Assembly: GCA_036796435.1 (NCBI GenBank)
Contig: DAIRCY010000084.1
Location: 1 to 10,874, forward strand
DNA: 10,874 bases
Direction: 5' to 3'
Source: JAJYVT01 sp036796435
Lineage (GTDB): Bacteria > Actinomycetota > Acidimicrobiia > Acidimicrobiales > RAAP-2
Below the pieces are notes generated by a model. That model ran no database searches and was not told the origin of the DNA. It was given only the letters and a program-made list of their open reading frames with translations. The position numbers and the translations under genes were made by a program. Every line of letters begins with the position of its first letter. Position 1 is the stretch's first letter. Below, one piece after another: positions 1-6,908 of the stretch.

Positions 1-2
1 GG

Positions 3-500
3 GGGGGCCTCGGCCCCTGGGGTCGGCGGCCGAAGGGCGCGCCGCTCCCCGCCGAGGACCGCGGCAGCTTCGCCGCACGCTGCGCCCTGCGCGAGCGCGA
101 GCGCCAGCTCGGCACCGGCTACGGCTTCGGCATCTTCGTGGGTCGTCGTTTCGCGGGCGAGATCACCCTGTCGTCGATCCAGCGAGGCCCATTTCAGACC
201 GGCCATGTCGGTTACTGGATCGACGAGGATCTGGCGGGCCACGGCTACGTGCCCGAGGCGGTGGTCATCGTGCTCGCCTTCGCGTTCGACACCATCGCGC
301 TGCACCGGGTCGAGATCTCGATCATCCCGCGCAACAGGGCGAGCATCCGTGTCGTCGAGAAGCTCGGCCTGCGCTCGGAGGGGATCGCCCAGAAGTACCT
401 CGAGATCGACGGCGAGTGGGAGGACCACGCCAAGTTCGCGATCACCTCGGAGGAGTGGAACCGGCGCCGCGACGAGCTCCTCGCAAAGTGGATCGACTAG
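3..500 (+). CDS. GNAT family N-acetyltransferase, RimJ type (5' end cut off)
   Basis: The frame is open from the left window edge to a TAG at 498-500, giving 165 visible residues. The true start lies upstream, and RimJ-type proteins of about 190-200 residues suggest roughly 30 are missing. The GTG at 138 is inside the domain and is not the start. Seen in the sequence: a strand-rich middle (FAGEITL, then VGYWIDEDLAGHGY), which is the GNAT acetyl-CoA pyrophosphate loop (here LAGHGY), followed by the typical RVEISIIPRNRASIRVVEKLG helix region and the LRSEGIAQKYLEIDGEWEDH ending of the Acetyltransf_3/RimJ family. Members acetylate protein N-termini (for example ribosomal S5) or small molecules, and the substrate cannot be read here. 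It ends 22 nt before the helicase gene, which has its own promoter-like hexamer, so the two need not form an operon. Confidence 0.9.
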   Translation, partial: GGLGPWGRRPKGAPLPAEDRGSFAARCALRERERQLGTGYGFGIFVGRRFAGEITLSSIQRGPFQTGHVGYWIDEDLAGHGYVPEAVVIVLAFAFDTIALHRVEISIIPRNRASIRVVEKLGLRSEGIAQKYLEIDGEWEDHAKFAITSEEWNRRRDELLAKWID

Positions 501-508
501 CCGCTCGG

Positions 509-514
509 TAGCCT
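509..514 (+). promoter_or_regulatory. Candidate -10 element (TAGCCT) of the helicase gene, leaderless type
   Basis: TAGCCT fits TAnnnT and ends 8 nt before the ATG at 523. That would place the transcript start at or within a base or two of the ATG. No Shine-Dalgarno sequence lies in the 22-nt gap. The stretch 507-520 is almost the same as 10718-10731 in front of the last gene of the window (12 of 14 positions). Confidence 0.5.
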
Positions 515-522
515 CGCCCCCG

Positions 523-3500
523 ATGCTCGTCCTGCACGGGGCGTGGGACGCCGAGGGGACCGGATCGCTCGTCTTGTGGGCGGAGCCGTTCGGCACGCCT
601 GCCCACGCTCTCGCCGAGGCACTCGGTGCGCCCGGCGCTGCGCTCGCCGGCCATGGCGTCGCAGCCGCGGCCACCAGGCAGGCGACGATCCTCGTCCCGG
701 CCCGGCGTGGCGCGCCGCTGCCGTCCCCCGAGCTCGTCGTCGCCGGGGGCGCGACGCCGCCGCACCGCACGGGCCGGGCGGCGCTCCAGCCGGTCGCCGT
801 CGAGGCGCTCGCGATGGCGCCGCTCGACGGGCTCGACGCGCTGCTGGCGCTGTGCTCCGACGACCTCCCCGTCCGCGTCGGCTCGTCGATCCGTGCCCTC
901 GCACGGGTCGCGGAGCTGGCGCTCGAGGTGACCGCCGGGGGCCGGGTCGCCCCGGCGCTCGCGTGGCGCGACGGGGTCCGGGTCGCGAGGTGGGCGCCGC
1001 TGTGTTCGGGGCGCGACACGGAGCGGCTCACGCTGCTCGCCAAGGCGCTGCCGGGCGCTGCGCGCGCCCTCGAAGGCAGCCCGGAATCTGCGCACGTGGT
1101 GCGCCACGCCTTCGACACCTTCGTCGACGGTCTCTGCCGCGACGCGTGCGCCCGCGGCGTCGGCACCCGCGGCGTCGGCACCCGCCTGCGGGGCGGTGCA
1201 GGGCGGCCGGCCACCTCTGTGCGCTCGCCTGCAGACGCGTGGGTCGCCGCCCTGCAGAGCCCCGACGGAGCGATCGACACCGACCCGGCAGGCCTCGCCG
1301 CGCTCGAGCGGCTCGTCGGGGAGTGGCGTGCGCCCCTGTCCTCGTCCTCGAGCTCGTGGCGGCTGTGCTTCCGCCTTCACGAGCCGTCCACTGCGGAGCT
1401 GCCGGGTGACGGCGGCGAGGAGGCCTCGACGTGGCGCGTCGAGCTCCTCCTCCAAGCCGTCGACGAGCCCACCCTCCTCGTCGACGCCCGGGAGGTGTGG
1501 CGGGCGGGGGAGTCGCTGCAGCGCGCCGCCAGGACCGTCGAGCAGCCCCAGGAGGTCCTGCTCGCCGAGCTCGGCCGAGCGGTCCACGCCTTCGGCGAGC
1601 TCGCCCGGGTGCTGGACGAAGCGGCGCCGACGGTGCTCACCCTCGACCTCGCGGGCGCGCACCGTTTCCTCTCTGAGGTGGCACCGGCCCTCGAGCTCGC
1701 CGGCTTCGGCGTGCTCCTTCCCTCCTGGTGGCGCCGTCCCTCCCTCCGGCTGGGCCTGCGCGTCCGCTCCGCCACGGCGGCCCCGCGGCGAGCGACGGCC
1801 GGCCGGCTCACAGCCGAGGGGCTTGCGGCCTTCGACTGGGAGGCGGCCCTTGGTGACATGAAGCTCGGCCTCTCCGAGCTCCGCCGGCTCGCCAAGCTCA
1901 AGGCGCCGCTCGTCCGGGTCCGGGGCCAGTGGACCGAGCTCCATCCCGGCGAGGTCCAGCAGCTCGTGGACTTCCTCTCCGCAGGCCGCACCCGCCGGGT
2001 GACCGGACTCGCCGACGTGCTGCGCGCGGCGGCCGGCGCACCGCTTCCCGGGGCCGGGGTCCCGGTCGTCGCCGTCGACGACGAGGGGCAGCTCGGGGCG
2101 CTTCTTCGAGGCGAGCTCGCCGACACGCTCGACGTCGCCCCGACGCCGCCGGGGTTCGCGGGGGAGCTCCGTCCCTACCAGCGCAGGGGGGTCGCCTGGC
2201 TCCGGCTCCTCGAGCGGCTGGGGCTCGGTGCGTGCCTCGCCGACGACATGGGGCTCGGCAAGACGGCGACCGTGCTCGGCGTGCTCCAGTCCGACCGCGC
2301 CGAGGGCGTGAGCCGCGGGCCGACGCTCGTCGTCTGCCCGACGTCTGTCGTGGGGAACTGGTGGAACGAGGTGCACCGCTTCACGCCGGAGCTCCGGGTG
2401 ATCGTCCACCACGGCCCAAGCCGCCTGAAGGGAAAGGCGCTCGTCGAGGAGGCGACCGGCGCCGACGTCGTCGTCACGAGCTACCCGCTCGTCGAGCGCG
2501 ACCGGGCGGCGCTCGCGTCCGTGCCCTGGGCGCGCCTCGTGCTCGACGAGGCCCAGCAGGTGAAGAACCCCGCGGCCAAGCAGACGCAGGCTGTCCGTGC
2601 GATCCCGGCACCGAGACGGCTCGCGCTCACCGGGACGCCGGTCGAGAACCACCTCGGCGAGCTCTGGTCGATCATGGAGGTGGTCAACCCCGGGCTGCTC
2701 GGCTCGCAGTCCTCCTTCAGGGACAGCTTCGCCGTGCCGATCGAGCGATACGGGGAGGAAGCGGCCGCGGGAAGGCTGCGCAAGATCACGCAGCCCTTCA
2801 TCCTGCGCCGCCTCAAGACCGACCGTTCGATCGTCCCGGAGCTCCCGGACAAGATCGAGACCAAGGAGCGGTGCGCGCTCACCCGCGAGCAGGCGACGCT
2901 TTACCAGGCGGTCGTCGACGAGATGCTGGAAAAGATCGCGGGGGCCGAGGGCATCGAGCGCAAGGGGCTCGTGCTCGCCACGATGCTCAGGCTCAAGCAG
3001 GTATGCAACCATCCGGCGCAGTACGCGGCCGATGGCTCTCCCCTCGCCAGCCGGTCCGGCAAGCTCGAGCGGACCGTCGAGATCCTCGAGCAGGTTCGCG
3101 ACGCCGGCGAACGGGCGCTCGTCTTCACCCAGTTCGCCGAGATGGGAGCGCTGCTGCAGGGCCACCTCGCCGAGCGGCTGGGCTGCCGCGTCGGCTTCCT
3201 CCACGGCGGCGTCCCGCGGACTCGCCGCGACGCGCTCGTCGAAGAGATCCAGTCGCTTGAAGGGTCCATCCCCGTGCTCGTGCTCTCCCTCAAGGCCGGC
3301 GGGACCGGACTGAACCTCACCGCGGCGAGCCAGGTGCTCCACTACGACCGCTGGTGGAACCCGGCCGTCGAGGACCAGGCGACCGACCGCGCGTACCGCA
3401 TCGGACAGCGACGCGACGTGCAGGTCCGCAAGCTCGTGTGCGCCGGGACCGTCGAGGACCGGATCGACGAGATGATCGAGTCCAAGCGCGCCCTCGCAGC

Positions 3501-3597
3501 CCGCGTGGTCGGGACCGGCGAAGGGTGGCTCACCGAGCTGTCGACCGACGAGCTCGCCGACGCGATCCGGTTGACCGCCGAATGGGAGGAGCCGTGA
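523..3597 (+). CDS. helZ: SWI2/SNF2-family DNA-dependent ATPase, HelZ type
   Basis: An ATP-driven DNA translocase of helicase superfamily 2, 1024 residues from the ATG at 523. The frame is open further upstream to 205, but that part overlaps the acetyltransferase and reads as an Arg/Ser-rich shadow. MLVLHGAW at the start matches how HelZ (Rv2101-like) proteins begin. Residues 1 to about 540 are the variable SNF2-associated N-terminal region. The ATPase core follows: MGLGKT Walker A at 576-581, DEAQ box at 675-678, LTGTPVENHLGELW from 702, then the second RecA lobe with KAGGTGLNLT at 924-933, DRWWNP at 942-947 and DRAYRIGQ at 955-962. All key motifs are intact. Local oddities are a 15-bp tandem duplication (residues 212-221) and a six-serine run (273-278). 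The stop overlaps the SWIM gene, so the two products are probably made together and may form a complex. The chromosomal role of bacterial HelZ proteins is poorly known. Confidence 0.94.
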   Translation: MLVLHGAWDAEGTGSLVLWAEPFGTPAHALAEALGAPGAALAGHGVAAAATRQATILVPARRGAPLPSPELVVAGGATPPHRTGRAALQPVAVEALAMAPLDGLDALLALCSDDLPVRVGSSIRALARVAELALEVTAGGRVAPALAWRDGVRVARWAPLCSGRDTERLTLLAKALPGAARALEGSPESAHVVRHAFDTFVDGLCRDACARGVGTRGVGTRLRGGAGRPATSVRSPADAWVAALQSPDGAIDTDPAGLAALERLVGEWRAPLSSSSSSWRLCFRLHEPSTAELPGDGGEEASTWRVELLLQAVDEPTLLVDAREVWRAGESLQRAARTVEQPQEVLLAELGRAVHAFGELARVLDEAAPTVLTLDLAGAHRFLSEVAPALELAGFGVLLPSWWRRPSLRLGLRVRSATAAPRRATAGRLTAEGLAAFDWEAALGDMKLGLSELRRLAKLKAPLVRVRGQWTELHPGEVQQLVDFLSAGRTRRVTGLADVLRAAAGAPLPGAGVPVVAVDDEGQLGALLRGELADTLDVAPTPPGFAGELRPYQRRGVAWLRLLERLGLGACLADDMGLGKTATVLGVLQSDRAEGVSRGPTLVVCPTSVVGNWWNEVHRFTPELRVIVHHGPSRLKGKALVEEATGADVVVTSYPLVERDRAALASVPWARLVLDEAQQVKNPAAKQTQAVRAIPAPRRLALTGTPVENHLGELWSIMEVVNPGLLGSQSSFRDSFAVPIERYGEEAAAGRLRKITQPFILRRLKTDRSIVPELPDKIETKERCALTREQATLYQAVVDEMLEKIAGAEGIERKGLVLATMLRLKQVCNHPAQYAADGSPLASRSGKLERTVEILEQVRDAGERALVFTQFAEMGALLQGHLAERLGCRVGFLHGGVPRTRRDALVEEIQSLEGSIPVLVLSLKAGGTGLNLTAASQVLHYDRWWNPAVEDQATDRAYRIGQRRDVQVRKLVCAGTVEDRIDEMIESKRALAARVVGTGEGWLTELSTDELADAIRLTAEWEEP
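1156..1185 (+). repeat. Perfect 15-bp tandem duplication inside helZ
   Basis: GGCGTCGGCACCCGC occurs twice back to back (1156-1170 and 1171-1185). The five bases before it (CCCGC) match the end of the unit. It stays in frame and encodes GVGTR twice, in the variable N-terminal region well away from the ATPase motifs. Confidence 0.97.
3584..3591 (+). promoter_or_regulatory. Ribosome binding site deciding the SWIM gene start
   Basis: GGGAGGAG lies at the very end of helZ, just before GTG 3594. The GGAG core at 3585-3588 leaves 5 nt to the GTG. The in-frame ATG at 3582 has no such site in front of it, which favours the GTG. Confidence 0.65.
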
Positions 3598-4793
3598 CCC
3601 CGGCTCGCAAGCGCGACGCCGACCGTCGCGCGGAGCTGGAGTCGTTGCGGGCGAGCCTGGAGCGCGCGATGAAGAAGTCCAAGGCGCAGAAGAAGAAGAA
3701 GACGGCGGAGGTGCAGAAGGCGCCGGAAGTGCAGCCGGCGGCGAAGAAGAGGGCGCCGAGGAAGGCGACGAAGAAGTCGGCGAAGCGGCCCGTCGATGAG
3801 CAGTACGGAGACTTCGACGTGCAGGTCGACGAGGAGCTTTCCGGCCGCTGGTGGGAGCGCGACGACCCGGGCGGGCCGCGGCCGGTGGTGGGCGGCCTCG
3901 CCGCGCGGACGCGCAAGGGCCCCATCGGCGCCACGTGGTGGTCGCGGCGCTTCCTGGGCTCGCTCGAGTCGGTGATGGTCGGGGGGCGGATGGCGCGCGG
4001 GCGCTCCTACGCCCGCAAGGGCCAGATCGTCGACCTCCGCATCGGCCCCGGCGTCGTCGCGGCGGTGGTGCAGGGGAGCCGGGAGGAACCGTACGCCGTC
4101 TCCCTCCGGATGCCGGTGGTGAACGGGGAGGACTGGGACCGGATCCTCGCAGCGCTGGCCGGGCGTGCCGCGTACTCGGCGCGCATGCTCGCGGGCGACC
4201 TTCCTCACGAGGTGGAGGAAGTCTTCGAGTCAGAGGGCTGCTCGCTCCTGCCAGCCCCGCACGCGCGTCTCGTCACCGAGTGCACGTGTCCGGACTGGGA
4301 GAACCCCTGCAAGCACATCGCCGCTGTCTGCTACCTCCTCGCCGAGGAGTTCGACCGCGACGCGTTCTCCCTGCTCGCATGGCGGGGCCGAGAGAAAGAG
4401 GACGTGCTCGCCGAGCTGCGCGCGCGCCGCCGGGAGGCGGCTGGTGCGTCGTCGTCGACACTGCCGGCCGGCGAGGCCGGATCAGACGGCACCGGGGATG
4501 CTGATGCCGCAGCAGTTGCAGACGTCGCAGCAGTTGTAGACGTCGCAGCATCCGCCGCCGCGCTGTCCGCGGGAGAAGCGGGTGACGACCGTGAGCTGGT
4601 GGCACGGTACTGGGAGCCGGGTCCCGAGCTCGCACAGGTCCGCATCCTGCCCGAGACGGCAGCGGTACCGACCGTCGCGCTCCGCCTTGCGCCGCGTGGG
4701 ACGATCACCGTGCGTGGCGGCGACCTCGTCGACGTCCTCGGTCCCTGGTACCGCCAGATCACCGCCGCCGCCGCGGCGCGGGCGCGGGAGTGA
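3594..4793 (+). CDS. SWIM zinc-finger protein with lysine-rich N-terminal tail
   Basis: A 399-residue protein starting at a GTG that overlaps the helZ stop (GTGA). The SWIM motif is at residues 230-241: C230, C232, C239 and H241 in the form CxC-x6-CxH, a zinc-binding fold thought to bind DNA or protein. Residues 28-66 are very rich in lysine (KKSKAQKKKK, then KKRAPRKATKKSAKR), like a histone-H1 tail, and could bind nucleic acid without sequence preference. The tail follows a short charged helix-like segment. A conserved RKGPIGATWWSRRF segment (108-120) precedes the SWIM domain and is typical of these HelZ partners. An Ala/Val/Asp linker (302-323) contains an 18-bp tandem repeat. The C-terminal 70 residues match no family I recognise. 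SWIM proteins are known neighbours of bacterial SNF2 ATPases, so a DNA-targeting partner of HelZ is the best inference. ATG 3582 and ATG 3669 (GGAG 6 nt upstream) are alternative starts. Confidence 0.88.
   Translation: MTPARKRDADRRAELESLRASLERAMKKSKAQKKKKTAEVQKAPEVQPAAKKRAPRKATKKSAKRPVDEQYGDFDVQVDEELSGRWWERDDPGGPRPVVGGLAARTRKGPIGATWWSRRFLGSLESVMVGGRMARGRSYARKGQIVDLRIGPGVVAAVVQGSREEPYAVSLRMPVVNGEDWDRILAALAGRAAYSARMLAGDLPHEVEEVFESEGCSLLPAPHARLVTECTCPDWENPCKHIAAVCYLLAEEFDRDAFSLLAWRGREKEDVLAELRARRREAAGASSSTLPAGEAGSDGTGDADAAAVADVAAVVDVAASAAALSAGEAGDDRELVARYWEPGPELAQVRILPETAAVPTVALRLAPRGTITVRGGDLVDVLGPWYRQITAAAAARARE
4509..4550 (+). repeat. 18-bp tandem repeat in the SWIM gene linker
   Basis: Two 18-bp units (4509-4526 and 4527-4544) share the pattern GCAGCAGTTGYAGACGTC and differ at one base. 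The next 6 bases (4545-4550) begin a third unit. The repeat is in frame and encodes an AAVADV/AAVVDV-like repeat between the SWIM domain and the C-terminal region. Confidence 0.93.
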
Positions 4794-4809
4794 ACGGCAG
4801 GAGATCACG

Positions 4810-4825
4810 TGACGCCCGAGCGTCA
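4810..4825. terminator. Small stem-loop between convergent genes
   Basis: TGACGC (4810-4815) can pair with GCGTCA (4820-4825) around a 4-nt loop CCGA. It sits in the 29-bp gap between two convergent genes and overlaps the stop codon of the SDR gene. The stem is only 6 bp and no T-run follows on either strand, so a terminator role is only a guess from position. Confidence 0.25.
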
Positions 4826-5869
4826 GGTCTCGGATCGCCGCACGACCGAAGGCGAGTGGCGGAAGAATTGCTCTACGTCGTGCTCGTAGACGTAACCGGC
4901 CGCGCGGCGCCCGGCACCCTTACGGAGGCGCTGATGGCGCGCGAAGGCATGGACCGCGCCGGCGCTCGTGTAGCGGTACTCGAACCCGGCTTCGCGCAGC
5001 CTGGAGGTGTCCATGCCGCGTCCGTAGCGGAGCAGCGCCTCGAGCTCCGGGGGGAACCCGAAGAGTCCCAGCCGCTGGAGCGGTGCGGCGAACAGCGCCG
5101 GCCGGACTGGAGGGAACGGGACGAGCCGCGTCCCGCAGATGGCGGCCACCTCGCTCCACGGAAGCCGGCCCTCCCCTGCGACGTTGTAGGTGCCCGGCAG
5201 GCGCCGCTGCGTGACGAACTCGAGCGCTCGGACGACGTCGTCCTCCTCGACGAACTGCACGAGCGGGTCGAACCCGAGGATGCACGGGCACAACGGGCGC
5301 GAAAGATTCTTGCTGATGGCAGTGACGACGTCGGAGCCGAGGACGTTCGCGAACCGGAGCATCGCCACGACCGTCGACGGGTTCTCCTCTGCGAAGTCGC
5401 GCACCATCGCCTCGGCCTCGACGAGGGAGCGTTCGGCGTCGGTGCGGGGATCGCGGGAGCGGGGGGTGTCCTCGGTGAAGGTGGCCGGGTCCTTCTCGGT
5501 CGAGCCGTAGACGAGTCCCGAAGACTTCACGACGAGCTGACGGACAGAGGAGTCCGGTGCGCCTGCGGCCGCGAGAAGGTTCATCGTCCCGATGACGTTG
5601 ACCTCGTGGATCGTGCGCGAGGACGCCTGCGTCGAGTCCACGATCATGAACGTGTGGATCACGGTGTCCACTTCGGTCGCGCGGACGATGCGGCTCAAGA
5701 TGGAGTAGGTCTGGTCCGCTCGCACGAACTCCGCACGCTCGAAAGTGACCGTCGGCGCCTGGGTGCCGAGGCCGAGCAGGACCTCGATCCCCGCGTCTGC
5801 CTCCAGGGCCTGGATCACGCGGCCGCCCCAGAACGTGTCTGCCCCCGTGACGAGCACTCGGCGTCCCAT
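4823..5869 (-). CDS. Extended SDR / NAD-dependent epimerase-dehydratase family protein, GalE2-like, YxxxK apparently missing
   Basis: 348 residues from the ATG at 5869, preceded by GAAGG with an 8-nt spacer and only 17 nt after the acyltransferase stop, so it is the second gene of an operon. The Rossmann fold is clear: VLVTGADTFWGG at 5-16, AEFVRAD at 46-52, VDTVIH at 67-72, EVNVIGTMNLL at 89-99, KSSGLVYGS at 115-123. Two things are unusual. The usual TGxxGxxG has a threonine (T12) at its second glycine. Where extended SDRs carry YxxxK before a Leu/Val-Glu-Ala-Glu helix, this protein has A145 and L149 (sequence TDAERSLVEAE). It may therefore bind nucleotide without ordinary SDR chemistry. From memory it resembles mycobacterial GalE2 (Rv0501), which also adjoins an acyltransferase gene. 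The true substrate is unknown, and 'UDP-glucose epimerase' should not be assumed. Confidence 0.87.
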   Translation of the reverse strand: MGRRVLVTGADTFWGGRVIQALEADAGIEVLLGLGTQAPTVTFERAEFVRADQTYSILSRIVRATEVDTVIHTFMIVDSTQASSRTIHEVNVIGTMNLLAAAGAPDSSVRQLVVKSSGLVYGSTEKDPATFTEDTPRSRDPRTDAERSLVEAEAMVRDFAEENPSTVVAMLRFANVLGSDVVTAISKNLSRPLCPCILGFDPLVQFVEEDDVVRALEFVTQRRLPGTYNVAGEGRLPWSEVAAICGTRLVPFPPVRPALFAAPLQRLGLFGFPPELEALLRYGRGMDTSRLREAGFEYRYTSAGAVHAFARHQRLRKGAGRRAAGYVYEHDVEQFFRHSPSVVRRSET

Positions 5870-5877
5870 CGCGATCG

Positions 5878-5882
5878 CCTTC
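5878..5882 (-). promoter_or_regulatory. Ribosome binding site of the SDR gene
   Basis: GAAGG on the minus strand, 8 nt before the ATG at 5869, within the 17-nt gap after the acyltransferase stop. It supports this start over any reading that runs back into the upstream gene. Confidence 0.55.
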
Positions 5883-5886
5883 GGTG

Positions 5887-6789
5887 TCAGCCGAACCAGA
5901 TGCTCCGCCGGCGGCTCAACATGTCGTAGAGCGCGGACTGCATCGACTGGCGTATGCGTTCGGACTCTTCCATCACCCTGCTCTTCGGGTACCGATCCTG
6001 GTTCGGTTCGACGTCGAAGACGACCGGATCGAGGACGCGAAGCCGCATCTTCGCCGGGAGCGGCACCACCAGGCCGAGCGGTCCGAGCGCGAGCATGTTG
6101 GCGGTCACCGGGAGGTGGGGGAGGCCCAGCACCCGCGCGAGCTGGGGCAGCTGCAGCAGGATCGGCATGGTCTCCTCCGACCCGACGATGGCGATCGGGA
6201 CGACCGGCACGCCCGCCCGCATGGCGATCTCCACGAAGCCGCCCCGGCCGAACCGGCGGAGCTGGTAGCGGTCCGAGTAGGGCTTCGAGGGGCCCTTTAT
6301 CCCCTCGGGGAAGACCAGCGCGAGCTGACCCTGGTCGTGGAGAAGCCGGTAGGCGTTGTCCGGCCGGGCCGGCACGCCCCCCGCCCTGCTCCACAGCGTC
6401 CCGACGACGGGGACCGTACGGAAGAAGTAGTCCGCGAGCCCGTACACCGGACGGCCGAGCTCGGTCTCGATGCCGTGCATGATCACCGGGGCGTCCGAGG
6501 GGATGGCGCCGGCGTGGTTGCCGATGAGAAGCGCCCCCCCTGCCGCCGGGATCTTCTCCAGCCCTTCCCATTCCGTACGGAACCAGCTCGAGTAGACCGG
6601 GCCGTAGAGCCGGCGCGCGAGCTCACGGACCCGCTCGGACCTGCCCCACTCGTCGACGTCGGAGCGTCTCGGATCCTCGACCGGCTCGACGGCCACCTCG
6701 CGGCGCCGCGCCGTCAGTTCCGCGGGACGGAGCGGGACGACATCGGTCGAGGCCGACGTCCGCTGCGCCGGTACCCGGCGGGTGCTCAC
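5887..6789 (-). CDS. PlsC-like lysophospholipid acyltransferase family protein
   Basis: 300 residues from a GTG at 6789. The acyltransferase fold is seen in GNHAGAIPSDAPVI (residues 90-103), where H92 and D99 form the catalytic His/Asp pair spaced H-x6-D as in the MGAT-like branch rather than the H-x4-D of classic PlsC. FPEG (160-163) is the acceptor/glycerophosphate-binding motif. KGPSKPYSDRYQLRRFGRGGF (166-185) and PVVPIAIVGSEE (195-206) also match this branch. Such enzymes move an acyl chain from acyl-CoA or acyl-ACP to a hydroxyl of a lipid or sugar-lipid at the inner membrane face. The acceptor is not known here. The first 45 residues look disordered and charged. No convincing transmembrane helix is seen beyond the hydrophobic stretch near 223-245. 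It heads an operon with the SDR gene and has a leaderless-type -10 in front. Confidence 0.9.
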   Translation of the reverse strand: MSTRRVPAQRTSASTDVVPLRPAELTARRREVAVEPVEDPRRSDVDEWGRSERVRELARRLYGPVYSSWFRTEWEGLEKIPAAGGALLIGNHAGAIPSDAPVIMHGIETELGRPVYGLADYFFRTVPVVGTLWSRAGGVPARPDNAYRLLHDQGQLALVFPEGIKGPSKPYSDRYQLRRFGRGGFVEIAMRAGVPVVPIAIVGSEETMPILLQLPQLARVLGLPHLPVTANMLALGPLGLVVPLPAKMRLRVLDPVVFDVEPNQDRYPKSRVMEESERIRQSMQSALYDMLSRRRSIWFG

Positions 6790-6795
6790 CCGTCA

Positions 6796-6801
6796 ATGGT
6801 A
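6796..6801 (-). promoter_or_regulatory. Candidate -10 element (TACCAT), leaderless type
   Basis: On the minus strand TACCAT ends 6 nt before the GTG start of the acyltransferase gene. No Shine-Dalgarno is visible between them, so the transcript probably starts on or next to the GTG. No clear -35 was found. Confidence 0.45.
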
Positions 6802-6857
6802 CCGGCGGCCCTCGTGGCATTCACATTCGAGAGTCGCCGAGACGCCGCCTGGCTCCG

Positions 6858-6896
6858 GGCCGGCGGCACTCGCTGGCCGCTCGCCGGCCGCTCGCC
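6858..6896. repeat. Inverted repeat and 11-bp tandem repeat downstream of the NlpC/P60 gene
   Basis: GGCCGGCG (6858-6865) is the reverse complement of CGCCGGCC (6882-6889), a possible 8-bp all-GC stem with a 16-nt loop. GGCCGCTCGCC is repeated directly at 6875-6885 and 6886-6896. The location just after the hydrolase stop, in a 119-bp gap, fits a terminator of that minus-strand gene. There is no T-run, so this stays weak. Confidence 0.35.
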
Positions 6897-6908
6897 GGTG
6901 TTCGGGGG

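Noticed and set aside
205..522. Upstream extension of the helicase frame
   Set aside because: It overlaps the acetyltransferase in another frame and reads as Arg/Ser/Thr-rich sequence with no family features. ATG 523 gives the expected HelZ start.
442..3342. 966-residue open frame antisense to helZ
   Set aside because: It mirrors the codon pattern of a high-GC gene, is rich in Arg, Glu and Pro, has no recognisable domain and covers a gene with intact ATPase motifs.
523..4793. HelZ-SWIM pair as a known DISARM-like or other named defence system
   Set aside because: No methyltransferase, DrmA/B/C-like, nuclease or mobile-element gene lies nearby, and the flanking genes are housekeeping or envelope genes.
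4805..4812. TCACGTGA palindrome as a transcription factor site
   Set aside because: An 8-bp palindrome is expected by chance fairly often, and it lies at the 3' ends of two convergent genes where an operator would be out of place.
5870..6571. Upstream extension of the SDR frame across the acyltransferase gene
   Set aside because: The acyltransferase is clear in another frame of the same strand, and the SDR fold starts at the ATG at 5869 with its own ribosome site.
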